Program-made: the position numbers and the translations under genes
DNA from: Paenibacillus sp. FJAT-29882
GTDB lineage: Bacteria > Bacillota > Bacilli > Bacillales > DSM-1321
Reading direction: 5' to 3'
Length of the DNA stretch: 64,000 bases
Assembly (NCBI RefSeq): GCF_001510645.1
Contig: NZ_LMVB01000001.1
Coordinates: forward strand, 1,870,981-1,934,980
Notes under the pieces: generated by a model
Told to the model about the DNA's origin: nothing
Database searches by the model: none
Seen by the model: the letters and a program-made list of their open reading frames with translations, nothing else
In this document: one piece after another, positions 16,900 through 26,556 of the stretch
How the letters are laid out: each line of letters starts with the position of its first letter
Numbering within the stretch: position 1 is the first letter of the stretch

Positions 16900-17122
16900 T
16901 CACAAACAATCTTTTATGAGTATTCTTACTCTTATTGTCTCCTCTTTATATTTTTCTTCAAAGAAGTTTAAAATTTCTTTTTTGCTTGTTCGTCCGTTCC
17001 ATTATGGAATTCAATGCAACACTATATATTTCTCCTAATCTTCTTTCGAGTTAGCACCATTATTACAAGCAATAAGTATTAACGCAAAGAAAAAACAGGA
17101 TAGGAAAATGTTTTAGTTTCAT
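16900..17122 (-). pseudogene. eroded small lipoprotein gene
   Basis: GAGGGAGTGAC precedes ATG 17122, which reads MKLKHFPILFF. A one-base shift then gives FALILIACNNGANSKED, a lipobox (LIAC), and a stop. Beyond it GEIYSVALNSIMER and, in another frame, KKEILNFFEEKYKEETIRVR continue as coding-like sequence to about 16900. At least three lesions are present. The original was a small lipoprotein of unknown role. Confidence 0.55.
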
Positions 17123-17966
17123 AGTCACTCCCTCTTTTTATTTTATAGACGAATTTTTAATTTGATATGTTTCATATATTTGATTCTTGAATAAACGATC
17201 TTGTTAAATGAATTACTATGTTTTATTCGTATTCAATCTTTCTAATTCCATCTTTCACAAACCTGCCCGGTACTTTAAGTGCAAGCCTTCACAATCGCTT
17301 CTAAACTTTAACATAGATATCCAATTTTCTTAATAGATATTGTTCCACATAATGTCCTTTTTGTTGAATAAGAAAAAAACCTGTAACAACAGGATTTATG
17401 ATCAAACTTTATTCAAAGTCCTTAAAATTTTCATTCTCTGATAACCATAGTTGTAGTACAGAAATGTCTAAACTTCTGTGTAATTTTTCGAGAGTGTCAA
17501 GTGCATTGTGTAAAAAAACAAGAACATCTAAAGTTACATAAAAATTCAAACTACTCTACCTTAAAAATTACACAATCATTGATATACTATCGGATGATTG
17601 TTTCGTCTTTACTTTAAATTTAATAATACTTAATGCCTAAAAGAGCTGCCACAAGACAGCCCTAATAAGTAAATACCAATTTTATTGTTCATTTAATGCT
17701 GTCCCCACCCCAACCATTCTCCATATCCAATGTTATATATTCGGCATGGAAGCTACTACTGATAAAACTGTCTTTATTCCAATCCCTACTTCAACTTTTA
17801 TTACGACCTGTCCTGCGTGCTTAACTAAAGCTCACTCAATGTCTAAAAGCGTATTTCAATGCATATTTATATTTCTTTATAGGTAATTCTCCATTAAGAT
17901 CAGTATTCATTCAATTGGCTTCTACTTTTACGTACTACAATATAAGGCCCTCCGGAATTTTTGAGA
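17123..17966. other. gene-poor stretch with repeat and coding relics
   Basis: It holds the last repeat copy (17262-17297: CCTGCCCGGTACTTTAAGTG and TTCACAATC). A minus-strand coding-like relic of about 49 codons ends at 17409 (NFYVTLDVLVFLHNALDTLE, then KLHRSLDISVLQLWLSENEN and FKDFE) and has no start. A weaker relic lies around 17700-17830 on the minus strand. I cannot identify any of them. Confidence 0.4.
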
Positions 17967-18356
17967 TCATTTCTTCTTTTTCAATTTAGCTTCTTCTATC
18001 TTTATATTCTCAGCAACTCTAAATTTAACGATTTCTTTTATTAATTCATAAGGCAGAGGCCTTTCAATCGGAAACTGCACGGACCCTTTTGCTCCTTTAT
18101 ATTCCGAAAGTTCATGTTTAAAAGCAGCGATCCCGCTAGAAGTTGGATAAAACCCTATATGATTTTTATAGGCAGCGAAATGCACCAGATTTCTATGTAA
18201 AACAAAAGTAGGCATTTGATAACTTATCTTTTCTTCTGCATCTGGTGCCGACTCTTTTATAACTTTTCTTAACGTATTTAGTATTTCCTGGACCTCAAGA
18301 GGAAATTGTTCAATGTATTCATCAATTGATTTAAATGTAATTTTATATCCTTCCAT
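17967..18356 (-). CDS. DUF1801 / YdhG-type iron-chaperone-like protein
   Basis: A 129-residue protein of the DUF1801 family: SIDEYIEQFPLEVQEILNTL, APDAEEKISYQMPTFVLH, then HIGFYPTSSGIAAFKHEL and GSVQFPIERPLPYELI. Members share a fold with frataxin-like iron chaperones such as Bacillus YdhG. I moved the start to ATG 18356 because AAAGGAGAAATC lies directly in front. The C-terminus is Lys-rich (KLKKKK). It is monocistronic. The family assignment is good; the cellular role here is not established. Confidence 0.85.
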   Translation of the reverse strand: MEGYKITFKSIDEYIEQFPLEVQEILNTLRKVIKESAPDAEEKISYQMPTFVLHRNLVHFAAYKNHIGFYPTSSGIAAFKHELSEYKGAKGSVQFPIERPLPYELIKEIVKFRVAENIKIEEAKLKKKK

Positions 18357-18839
18357 GATTTCTCCTTTCAAAAATACAAAATCTTAGAAATAGATCAAGC
18401 TTGATTTTTGTATCTATTCGACAACGACCAGACTCGATACCTCTTTGCCGCATTGCTAAATTTTCCTGCAAGCAGAATGTCAAATTTATTATTAAACTTA
18501 AAGTATTCAGCGATAGTAGATACCCTTTTAAGAAACTTATTTACCTATCACGTTGTCTTCCTCTACTATTATATCCTAATTAGTTCCATAAAAAAGTCGA
18601 CGTTTAGCATATAACTAGTTCCTTCAATAAGTACTGAAGACGCTTAACTGGACTTTAACTTCAGGTAGAAGTGGATTATTAAATAAACGCCAAATGATAA
18701 ATAGCAAAAAAGTTATTTTGCTTTTGTAAAATTACAAAGAACCGTCCAATTAAGGACGGTATTAAAAAAACTATTGTCTTTACACACTAACACGACTAAA
18801 ATTAGTTTTTCTAGTCATATTGATGTTAGTTTTTTATGT
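18357..18839. other. gene-poor stretch with one coding-like relic
   Basis: On the minus strand about 18408-18550 reads KFLKRVSTIAEYFKFNNKFD then ILLAGKFSNAAKRYRVWSLS without a start or ribosome binding site, possibly a relic. A hairpin ACCGTCC/GGACGGT lies at 18740-18761. Nothing else is supported. Confidence 0.35.
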
Positions 18840-19220
18840 TCACTTTTTTTCCATAATCGCAAAGTAATTATCTTCATTATCAGCAAAGTTAAACACTCTA
18901 CCAAAAGGCATAGTGACAATTTCTCCGACTTTAATATTTTTATCTGAAAAGTCTTTATATAATTTTTCAAGATTTTCCGAGTAAAACATTATCGAAGGTG
19001 TATGTAGATTTAATTCAGGCTGCATTTTAGCAATTAATTCCTTATTATGGAGAACGAAACTCGTTTCTGCTTCTTTTGTTGGAGCAATTTCAAACCATCT
19101 CAGTCCTTGGCCGTTATCTTCTTCAGACACTACACTAAACCCTACTTTATCTGTCCAAAATTTCAATGCCTCATCTTGGTTATTTACATATAACATAATT
19201 TGACCAATTTTATTAATCAT
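18840..19220 (-). CDS. VOC (glyoxalase/bleomycin-resistance fold) protein
   Basis: A 126-residue single-copy VOC protein: IGQIMLYVNNQDEALKFWTD, KVGFSVVSEEDNGQGLRWFE, VLHNKELIAKM and GEIVTMPFGRVFNFADNEDN. It has paired beta-alpha-beta-beta-beta modules in about the usual length. Typical metal ligands of true glyoxalase I are not all evident, so it is more likely an uncharacterised dioxygenase-fold or resistance-like protein. GGAGAGAAGCAA precedes ATG 19220. It stands alone. Confidence 0.82.
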   Translation of the reverse strand: MINKIGQIMLYVNNQDEALKFWTDKVGFSVVSEEDNGQGLRWFEIAPTKEAETSFVLHNKELIAKMQPELNLHTPSIMFYSENLEKLYKDFSDKNIKVGEIVTMPFGRVFNFADNEDNYFAIMEKK

Positions 19221-19381
19221 TTGCTTCTCTCCATTTCTACTAGTTCAGTTAATATTGATAATTCTTCTTTTAAGCATTGCATTATACTTTGGCATCTAAG
19301 TCGAATAACTACATAATAATTATACAATAAAACAACATAATCACCTTTATTATACTCTCCATTGGACTGAGAATCATAAAA

Positions 19382-20602
19382 TTAAGCATTAATGTTTCTT
19401 TCAAACGAACGCGATTTCATTAAAGTATTTATTTTTTCCGAACCAAGAAGCATGGTGATTATATAAACCACAATGAAAAAAGGAAGAATCTCCATTGTAG
19501 AATACGATACAACCATCCCTAGAATCGGTGGCAAAAACGTACTCCCAGTATAGGCAACTGCCATTTGATAGCCCATAATGGACTGAGAATGTTCTTTCCC
19601 AAAACGAGCCGGCGTTTCATGTAACATACATGGAAAAATCGGCGCCAATCCTAAGCCAACCAAAATAAATCCTACAAGAGAAAAAGAAGTGGGCAAGGGC
19701 AATAAAAGAAAAGCAGCTCCCATCAATGCTGTGATTTGTCCTGCACGAATGAGAATACGGTTACTCACCTTCATGGTAATAAATCCTGTAATCAATCTGC
19801 CTACTGTAATCCCTGCGTAGTATAAGGAAACCCATTGAGCTGCTACTACTACAGATAGTCCCTTAACATTTACAAGATAACTACTTCCCCACAACCCCAT
19901 CGTTGATTCCACGCCACAATAAAATAAAAAAGATACGAGCGCTAGCTTTACACCCTTAATATGTAATGGTTTCACATGCTTCAACGCTGTTTCATCAGGC
20001 AAAACAATTTCTTTGTCATCTGGATCTTCGCTTAAATTCGCCTGACTGTTTATTGCCACTCGTTTCCATAACGGAAGAGTAAAAAAGAGGACTAGGACTA
20101 AAGTAAACTGAATAATGGCAATGGCAACATATCCTTGTCTCCAAGAATTTTGACCAGTAATAAACTGGGACATTATAATAGGACCAAGAGAAGCACCAAC
20201 TCCCCAGAAACAATGTAACCAGCTCATATGATGTGCTTTATAGTGTGTAGCAACATAGTTGTTTAATCCTGCGTCGACTGCTCCTGCCCCTAATCCGAGT
20301 GGTATGGCACATATAATAAGCCATATGAGCGATGGTGAAAAAGAAAACCCTAAAAGTGCAACGGCTGTCATTAAAACACTAATTAATGTGACATTTCCAG
20401 TTCCCAGCCGCTTAATAACAGATCCGGCAGCTAAACTTGAAACGATTGTACCGCCTGCAATTACCATGAAAAGTAAGCCAGCAGTTTCAAGTGGTTGCCC
20501 ATAATCTGATTGCATCACAGGCCATGCTACGCCTAACATTGAATCAGGCAAACCTAAGCTAATGAACGCCATATATATGATGACTAAAAATAAAGTAGCC
20601 AT
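19382..20602 (-). CDS. MFS sugar-type transporter
   Basis: A 406-residue major facilitator with 12 membrane segments: LGLPDSMLGVAWPVMQSDYG near the start, then LPLGLGAGAVDAGLNNYVAT, and a central hydrophilic loop at about residues 185-215. This pattern matches FucP-type or related sugar transporters of Bacillales. The chosen ATG 20602 has CAGGGGGACTTATA upstream; an ATG 24 bases earlier has no site. It lies downstream of the ROK repressor (61 bases), so it is probably part of the same unit, and a sugar or glycoside substrate is inferred. Confidence 0.82.
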   Translation of the reverse strand: MATLFLVIIYMAFISLGLPDSMLGVAWPVMQSDYGQPLETAGLLFMVIAGGTIVSSLAAGSVIKRLGTGNVTLISVLMTAVALLGFSFSPSLIWLIICAIPLGLGAGAVDAGLNNYVATHYKAHHMSWLHCFWGVGASLGPIIMSQFITGQNSWRQGYVAIAIIQFTLVLVLFFTLPLWKRVAINSQANLSEDPDDKEIVLPDETALKHVKPLHIKGVKLALVSFLFYCGVESTMGLWGSSYLVNVKGLSVVVAAQWVSLYYAGITVGRLITGFITMKVSNRILIRAGQITALMGAAFLLLPLPTSFSLVGFILVGLGLAPIFPCMLHETPARFGKEHSQSIMGYQMAVAYTGSTFLPPILGMVVSYSTMEILPFFIVVYIITMLLGSEKINTLMKSRSFERNINA

Positions 20603-20663
20603 TATAAGTCCCCCTGTATTTTTCATTTATTCATTGTATAGTTTAGGTTTTGTGTTTTTTTGC

Positions 20664-21716
20664 TTACTCTAATACATTAACTAACCGGATACCAGTTACC
20701 ATACGGTCAAGCGCAAGTCGCTGCAATCCATGAAGATAGTCTCGTTTCCAGTCACTCACAATAAGCTCTGGAAGATGTTCTTTTGGTACATACTTAGCAC
20801 TTTCTATCGCAATTCGATTTATTGCTATCTGATTCATTTCCTCTTTAGAAAAAATGACTGTATGAGGATTAATAATGGCTACTAAGGAAGCAATTAAGCG
20901 ACTAATAGCCTGAATCTCATGCTCTTCACCAATAATAGGGGTATCCTTACTCTTCTTGCGCCCCTGGTACATAGCTTGATGGAAGTTTTGGTTATCATAC
21001 AATGGCAAGAACGAAACCTCTCCAGTAAAGAATGTACTCCCACGTACAACGTCACCATTAATTAGAATACCAGCTCCAGGGCCATTTTTCCCAGAGTACA
21101 AATATACAAGCGATTGTTTATCCTCTCTCCCACTCATTTTTTGAAACCCTAGAACTGCAGCATTCATATCATTTTCTACAACAACAGGTATGGAAAACAG
21201 ATCCTCGAAGTATGTTTTCAATTCAAAGTCATGGAAACTCTTATAATTAGGGATGTGAAATATTCGTCCATTATCGACAGCTCCAGGTACACCTATCGCC
21301 ATCGAACTGATTTTTGGAAATTCTAATAGGATTTCCTGTACTAACTCTATCAACGAGTGTAAGTCATCTTGGAATACACTTGGTCGTGTTCTCTGTTCCT
21401 TCATTTCTCCCACACAATTAAAAACGGCATAAACAGTCTCATTTTGCTCCAAAAAGACAGCTAGACCTAGCATATGATCCGGATTAAATACATATCGCTT
21501 TGCTCTTCTTCCACCACTGGAATCATCCAATCCGACTTCATAAACCTCTCCATCCTGTTCCATTTGAGCAATTACCTTGCTGACAGTGGGAAAGCTGATT
21601 CCTAACTGCTTGCTAAGTTCAACTTTTGTAGCACTACCAAGCTGTAACAGTGTTGTTCGTATTACACGAAGAATGACCTTTTTCATTGATTTTGGTGTAG
21701 CAAATCGTTCATCCAT
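20664..21716 (-). CDS. ROK-family transcriptional repressor
   Basis: About 350 residues: an N-terminal winged helix (TTLLQLGSATKVELSKQLGI followed by SFPTVSKVIAQMEQDGEVYE) and a ROK sugar-kinase-like domain (AIGVPGAVDNGRIFHIPNYK, VENDMNAAVLGFQ). The Cys-rich zinc motif usual in ROK proteins is missing: the segment after TGEVSFLPL has no CxCG. It probably binds a sugar-like effector and represses its own cluster. ATG 21716 (GGTGAATATT upstream) is preferred over GTG 21725. A CTTATTAAA half-site like the palindrome at 22437 lies just upstream. Confidence 0.85.
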   Translation of the reverse strand: MDERFATPKSMKKVILRVIRTTLLQLGSATKVELSKQLGISFPTVSKVIAQMEQDGEVYEVGLDDSSGGRRAKRYVFNPDHMLGLAVFLEQNETVYAVFNCVGEMKEQRTRPSVFQDDLHSLIELVQEILLEFPKISSMAIGVPGAVDNGRIFHIPNYKSFHDFELKTYFEDLFSIPVVVENDMNAAVLGFQKMSGREDKQSLVYLYSGKNGPGAGILINGDVVRGSTFFTGEVSFLPLYDNQNFHQAMYQGRKKSKDTPIIGEEHEIQAISRLIASLVAIINPHTVIFSKEEMNQIAINRIAIESAKYVPKEHLPELIVSDWKRDYLHGLQRLALDRMVTGIRLVNVLE

Positions 21717-21791
21717 AATATTCACCAGCTTATTAAATTAGTTTCAAAGGCTTGTATAGAATACTACAAATATTCGTTACTTTATATCAAA

Positions 21792-22352
21792 TTAATTGTC
21801 TATTTGTTTAATAATTTTTGCAGGATTTCCACCTACCACAACATTATCAGGTACATCTTTTGTAACAACTGCACCTGATGCAATAACCACATTATTTCCA
21901 ACATGAATACCTGGATTGATTATGGCTCTACCACCAATCCAAACATTATTCCCGATCGTAACAGTTTTGCCGAATTCAGGCCCTGCAATGCGTTCATGTG
22001 GATTTAATGGATGAGCAGCGGTATAAATATGTACACCCGGAGCAATAAAACAGTTATCTCCTATTCGAACTTCACAAACATCTAAAATCACACAATCAAA
22101 ATTTGCGTAAAAGTTTTCGCCAACATGTATATTGTACCCATAGTCACATTTGAAACTTGGTTCAATGTATACATGATCTCCAGTCGAACCAAGAAGAGCT
22201 TTTAAAAGTTCAGTACGTTTACTTTCTTCTGTTTCTATCGTTTGATTGTATAATCTGGTTAGTCTTCTGGCATTTATGCGTTCTCTTTGTAATTCAGTGT
22301 CTGCAGCATTATACAATTCACCGTTCAACATTTTTTCTTTTTCTGTTTTCAT
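21792..22352 (-). CDS. maa: maltose/galactoside O-acetyltransferase
   Basis: A 186-residue left-handed beta-helix enzyme. It has the N-terminal maltose-acetyltransferase domain ([20 protein letters not shown]) and hexapeptide repeats ([20 protein letters not shown]). The catalytic His lies in [12 protein letters not shown]. The C-terminus is [10 protein letters not shown]. It transfers acetyl from acetyl-CoA to sugar hydroxyls. AGGAGATGATTATC favours ATG 22352 over an ATG three codons earlier. It is the first gene of a maa-ROK-MFS group, consistent with handling an imported sugar. Confidence 0.9.
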   Translation of the reverse strand: MKTEKEKMLNGELYNAADTELQRERINARRLTRLYNQTIETEESKRTELLKALLGSTGDHVYIEPSFKCDYGYNIHVGENFYANFDCVILDVCEVRIGDNCFIAPGVHIYTAAHPLNPHERIAGPEFGKTVTIGNNVWIGGRAIINPGIHVGNNVVIASGAVVTKDVPDNVVVGGNPAKIIKQIDN

Positions 22353-22436
22353 GATAATCATCTCCTAGTAAATTTCTTTAAATTGAAAAAGAAATTACAA
22401 ATCGTTTTTTCATAAAGCTAGCACCTATACAATCGG

Positions 22437-22460
22437 ACTTATTAAACTTATTTAATAAGT
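22437..22460. promoter_or_regulatory. palindromic operator candidate for the ROK repressor
   Basis: ACTTATTAAA (22437-22446) and TTTAATAAGT (22451-22460) are a perfect inverted repeat around CTTA, 85 bases upstream of the acetyltransferase start. The half-site CTTATTAAA recurs at about 21729-21737 in front of the ROK gene. The TATAGAATAC element near 22466 also recurs there (near 21756). Position and duplication fit autoregulation; binding itself is inferred. Confidence 0.6.
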
Positions 22461-22879
22461 GTCTATAGAATACCATATTTAGGTACTAAGAAAAAGAAAA
22501 GAATTGAAACTTAAAACGCTTACCCAAAATCAGTTGGCATTTCTAACAATTGTTCATTAGACATATTTTTTATTTCATCTGTATAAACATCTATTTTTCA
22601 ACTATAAGAACATTCCAGCCCAGTTTTAAATTTCAGCTATTTCATCTTAGCAAATAGGATCGTTTTTATAATCTATACGATTATTCTCAATCTTTAATAC
22701 AAATCCTTGTTAAAAATATTATCAAAATAAAATATGTTTTGTGATTGAGGAATTTATATGGTTACCATTCGAAAATTTTTATTTATTATGCTTTACACTT
22801 TCCTTATTCATTGGATAAATCATTATCAAAAACACAAACTAAAATCTAATGGAAATATACGAATTGGGGGGAATTCACT
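22461..22879. other. intergenic, no gene seen
   Basis: A divergent AT-rich region between the acetyltransferase (leftward) and the isochorismatase-family gene (rightward). No frame with a plausible start was found. Promoters for both neighbours are expected here. Confidence 0.4.
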
Positions 22880-23410
22880 ATGCAAGAAAATCAAACGGCT
22901 TTGTTAATCGTTGATGTGCAAATCGGCTCATTTAGAGAAATCAAACCTTTGTATAAAGGAAATGAATTATTAAAGAATATTCGTTTGCTCATTTCAAACG
23001 CTCGTAAAAAATATGTTCCCATTGTTTACATGAAATTTAACGATAAACCTGGAAAACCTCTTGAACGCGGAACCTTGGGATGGAATATTCATCCTTATAT
23101 TGCCCCGACTGAAGAGGATATCATTATTGAAAAGAATCATCCAGATTCATTCCAAGAAACAAACCTTCAACAAGAATTAGCTATTAGGGGAGTAAAGCGA
23201 ATCATCATTACCGGAATTCAAACGGAGGTGTGTGTGGATGCGACATGCCGCCGCGCATTCAGCCTTGGTTATGACGTAGTTCTTGTAAAAGATGGACACA
23301 CTACTTACGATTCAGAAATCCTTATGGCACCCCAAATTATTAATCACCATAATGAAGTCCTTCATCAATGGTTTGCCAATGTAAAAGAGCTACATGAAAT
23401 AGAATTTTAA
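22880..23410 (+). CDS. isochorismatase-family cysteine hydrolase
   Basis: A 176-residue hydrolase of the isochorismatase/nicotinamidase superfamily. The catalytic triad is visible: D12 (ALLIVDVQ), K85 (IIIEKNHPDSF) and C118 (ITGIQTEVCVDATCR). The last contains the family cis-peptide neighbourhood. Metal-ligand positions of true nicotinamidase (D-x-H) are not seen, so a different amide or ester substrate is likely. ATG 22880 has GGGGGGAATTCACT upstream. It stands alone. Confidence 0.88.
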   Translation: MQENQTALLIVDVQIGSFREIKPLYKGNELLKNIRLLISNARKKYVPIVYMKFNDKPGKPLERGTLGWNIHPYIAPTEEDIIIEKNHPDSFQETNLQQELAIRGVKRIIITGIQTEVCVDATCRRAFSLGYDVVLVKDGHTTYDSEILMAPQIINHHNEVLHQWFANVKELHEIEF

Positions 23411-23790
23411 AGAAATTTCACTTTGTCAGATCAATTTTTATTAATTGTTAAAATAAAGTCTATCATTCGTTTCTGCATACTTTTACATACAATGATTGTT
23501 TGTTTCCTTGTTTGGCAATTGGGTGCTTCTTTCCCTCGAGGAAACCTGTCAACGATAAATGGAGTTTACTTAAGAGAAGATATACTGTAGGAGGAGTCAT
23601 GTAAAAAGAATTGAAATCTATTAGTTGTTAATAATTAAGTGGGAACATAAAACTAAGATTTCTAGAATATTTCAATATTCTACCGAGGATACTATTGAAA
23701 TACAAATTTAACGAAGTCCCAAATACCTATTATGACCGCCAATATCGGAAATCTTAATACTTACATCAAAGCTGATTACATCATTTTTTC
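23411..23790. other. intergenic, no gene seen
   Basis: Between the isochorismatase-family gene and the tkt terminator. Fragments such as AGGAGGAGTCATG (near 23590) look like a translation start, but the following frame closes almost at once. Nothing else is supported. Confidence 0.35.
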
Positions 23791-23838
23791 AAAAAGAAAG
23801 AGTTGAATGCTCTATTAAAGCATCAACTCTTTCTTTTT
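23791..23838. terminator. bidirectional terminator after tkt
   Basis: AAAAAGAAAGAGTTGAATGC (23791-23810) pairs almost perfectly with GCATCAACTCTTTCTTTTT (23820-23838). A and T runs on both sides allow termination in both directions. It ends the tkt transcript. Confidence 0.8.
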
Positions 23839-23879
23839 ACTTATCCAGTTCTGAAAATCAGCTCATTATGAATAAATGT

Positions 23880-25901
23880 TCAATTCATTGCAGAGGTAAC
23901 TTCTTTAAATCTTTTCACTACGTTTTCAACGGTAAATCCGTATTCCTCGAGCAATTTATTTGCTGGTGCAGATGCTCCAAATTGATTGATCGCAATTACT
24001 GCTCCATGATCTCCAACGTATTCTCTCCAACCAATAGATGAACCCATTTCAATCCCAATACGAGCTTTTGTATTTTTTGGAAGAATACTTTCTTTATATT
24101 CAATCGGCTGTTTTTCAAAACGGTCCCAACTTGGCATGCTGACAACCGATACAAAAACCCCTTCACTTTCAAGTTCTTTTTGAGCAGCAATTGCCAAGGA
24201 AACTTCTGATCCAGTAGCAAGCAATAAACCGCTGACTTCGCCTTTTGCCTTTGAAACTACATAAGCCCCTCTTTTCACACCTTCGTAAACCGTTTGTTCA
24301 TCAACGTTTAATGTTGGTAAGCCTTGACGTGTTAAAACAAGTGCTGTAGGTGTATCTGTACTTTCAAGAGCTAATTGCCAAGCCGCAACTGTTTCTTTTG
24401 CGTCAGCTGGACGAATAATTGAAAGTCCTGGCATTGCACGTAAAGCTGCAAGTTGTTCGATTGGTTCATGTGTTGGTCCATCTTCCCCTACGGCAATACT
24501 ATCATGTGTAAACACATACGTAACAGGAAGATTCATAAGTGCAGCTAAGCGAATAGCTGGGCGTAGGTAGTCTGAGAATACGAAAAACGTAGAACCAAAT
24601 ACTTTAACGCCGCCGTGAAGGGTCATCCCATTAAGAGCTGCTCCCATCGCAAATTCCCGTACGCCAAACCAAATATTGCGACCTGCATATCCATCTATCT
24701 TGTAATTTTTTTCAGATGAAAGGAAAGTCTTATTGGATCCTGCTAAATCTGCAGAACCACCAAGTAATTGTGGAATCACATTAGCAGCAGCATTCAGTGC
24801 TTTCCCTGATGAATCTCTTGTCGCGATTACATCCCCTTCTGTGAAGGTTGGTAATGCTTCTTGCCAATTTCCAGGAAGCTCTCCTGCTAAAGCAGCCTCA
24901 AATTGCTTAGCTAACTCTGGATGGTTGTTCTTATAACTTTCAAATAATTCATTCCAAGCATTTTCCTTTTCTTGGCCAACTGCTGTAAATTGCTCAAAAT
25001 GCTCTTTTGCTTCTTCTGGAATAAAGAATGGTTCTTCTACATTCCAATTATAAGAAGCTTTCGTTAACTTAATTTCTTCCTTACCAAGTGGTGAACCATG
25101 AGAAGAAGATTTACCTGACTTATTTGGAGAACCATATCCAATTACCGTTTTAACTTCTATTAAAGTTGGTCTATTCAAATCAGCTTTAGCTTCTTGTAAT
25201 GCTGTTTGAATGGCATCAACATCATTGCCATTTTCAACGCGAATTACTTGCCAACCGTAGGCTTTAAATCGGTCTTCTACACTCTCTGAAAATGATAAAT
25301 TCAAATCGCCATCTAGAGAAATATCATTAGAATCATACATAACAATAAGGCGGCCTAGGTTTAAATGACCTGCAAGTGATGCAGCTTCAGCTGAAACACC
25401 TTCCATTAAATCTCCATCACCACAAATACTATACGTATAATGATCAACGATGTTATGCCCCTCTTGATTGTATGTTTCTGCAAGATGTCTTTCTGCCATT
25501 GCCATACCTACAGCCATTGCAACCCCCTGTCCTAAAGGACCTGTCGTTGCTTCAACTCCAGGTGTATGACCAAATTCAGGGTGCCCTGGCGTTCTACTTC
25601 CCCATTGACGGAAACTTTTTAAATCTTCCATTGTCACATCGTAACCAAATACATGTAAAAGGCTATATAAAAGCATAGAACCATGCCCTGCAGATAATAC
25701 AAATCGGTCCCTATTAAACCATTTCGGGTTTACTGGATTATGATTCATCTCTTTTGCCCATAGTGTATATGCCATTGGAGCTGACCCCATTGGCATACCC
25801 GGGTGACCAGAGTTTGCTTTTTCAACACCATCAATGGATAATGTTCGAATTGTATTAATAGCTAATTGATCAATTTGTGTTTCGTTTAATAATGTCTTCA
25901 T
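23880..25901 (-). CDS. tkt: transketolase
   Basis: A 673-residue transketolase, the normal length. The thiamine-diphosphate motif is [20 protein letters not shown]. Other hallmarks are [31 protein letters not shown] and, in the pyrimidine domain, [12 protein letters not shown] with [16 protein letters not shown]. It interconverts pentose-, hexose- and triose-phosphates. TTAGGAGTGTAATAG precedes ATG 25901. It is the last gene of the gluconokinase-larBC group, 142 bases behind larC2, and fits the further use of 6-phosphogluconate-derived pentose phosphates. It may be a second, pathway-specific tkt. Confidence 0.95.
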   Translation of the reverse strand: MKTLLNETQIDQLAINTIRTLSIDGVEKANSGHPGMPMGSAPMAYTLWAKEMNHNPVNPKWFNRDRFVLSAGHGSMLLYSLLHVFGYDVTMEDLKSFRQWGSRTPGHPEFGHTPGVEATTGPLGQGVAMAVGMAMAERHLAETYNQEGHNIVDHYTYSICGDGDLMEGVSAEAASLAGHLNLGRLIVMYDSNDISLDGDLNLSFSESVEDRFKAYGWQVIRVENGNDVDAIQTALQEAKADLNRPTLIEVKTVIGYGSPNKSGKSSSHGSPLGKEEIKLTKASYNWNVEEPFFIPEEAKEHFEQFTAVGQEKENAWNELFESYKNNHPELAKQFEAALAGELPGNWQEALPTFTEGDVIATRDSSGKALNAAANVIPQLLGGSADLAGSNKTFLSSEKNYKIDGYAGRNIWFGVREFAMGAALNGMTLHGGVKVFGSTFFVFSDYLRPAIRLAALMNLPVTYVFTHDSIAVGEDGPTHEPIEQLAALRAMPGLSIIRPADAKETVAAWQLALESTDTPTALVLTRQGLPTLNVDEQTVYEGVKRGAYVVSKAKGEVSGLLLATGSEVSLAIAAQKELESEGVFVSVVSMPSWDRFEKQPIEYKESILPKNTKARIGIEMGSSIGWREYVGDHGAVIAINQFGASAPANKLLEEYGFTVENVVKRFKEVTSAMN

Positions 25902-26043
25902 CTATTACACTCCTAATCTAGTAAATTATTTAGTATGGGGATTCGCTCATATGCATTACACTTCATTGATATTGCGGATACATCTCTGAAGTGTTACAAA
26001 TGCGCTAAATCCTTTTTAAAACGACGAAACTATATAGATTGGT

Positions 26044-26523
26044 TTACTTTTCACGCTCAAATGACTTCCATACTTGTTCATACACTTTTTTCAAAGGAAT
26101 ATCATGAAGTTGGGCAATATTTTTACATTCATCATACTCTGGTGCACTTTGTACAACTTGTCCATCATATATTCCCTCTTTAATCGTTACTGTTCCCCAT
26201 TCAGTTGTTACTTCTCTAAACTCTCTTTCCAACCGATGAACCGTTAAGGGATAATAGCGCACACCAAGTGTTGTTGTTTCTTTAAAAAGGATTTCTTTCA
26301 TTTTGTTGATTTTTTTACTTGAACAGAGCAATTGAAGTAATATACCTGGCCGATTTTTTTTCATATAAATAGGGGTATAGAATACATCATTCGCACCAGA
26401 TTCGAAAAGTAAATCCATCACATATCCAAGCCATTCACCTGGAATATCATCAAGATTCACTTCCATTTTGATCATTTGATCATCAAGATGTTCATGATTT
26501 GGAGGATGTTTGGCACCCATCAT
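26044..26523 (-). CDS. larC2: LarC2, C-terminal part of the nickel insertase
   Basis: A 159-residue protein equal to the C-terminal domain of LarC, the CTP-dependent nickel insertase that completes the nickel-pincer nucleotide cofactor. KMEVNLDDIPGEWLGYVMDL is the characteristic start of this domain. In Lactobacillus plantarum LarC is made by ribosomal frameshifting. Here the second part lies in the same frame as larC1, separated by TAG, 33 bases and a further TAA, and it has its own AGAGGAGTAAGA site before ATG 26523. It therefore seems to be made as a separate subunit. Confidence 0.88.
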   Translation of the reverse strand: MMGAKHPPNHEHLDDQMIKMEVNLDDIPGEWLGYVMDLLFESGANDVFYTPIYMKKNRPGILLQLLCSSKKINKMKEILFKETTTLGVRYYPLTVHRLEREFREVTTEWGTVTIKEGIYDGQVVQSAPEYDECKNIAQLHDIPLKKVYEQVWKSFEREK

Positions 26524-26556
26524 TCTTACTCCTCTCGCTTAAATGTTGGTTTTAGC

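Noticed and set aside
1..17300. CRISPR array
   Set aside because: Repeated words in this region are scattered singly between genes, with irregular spacing and no direct-repeat/spacer pattern or cas genes.
1..19200. Intact prophage or integrative element
   Set aside because: Two recombinase relics are present, but no structural phage genes, relaxase, conjugation genes or matching att repeats were recognised.
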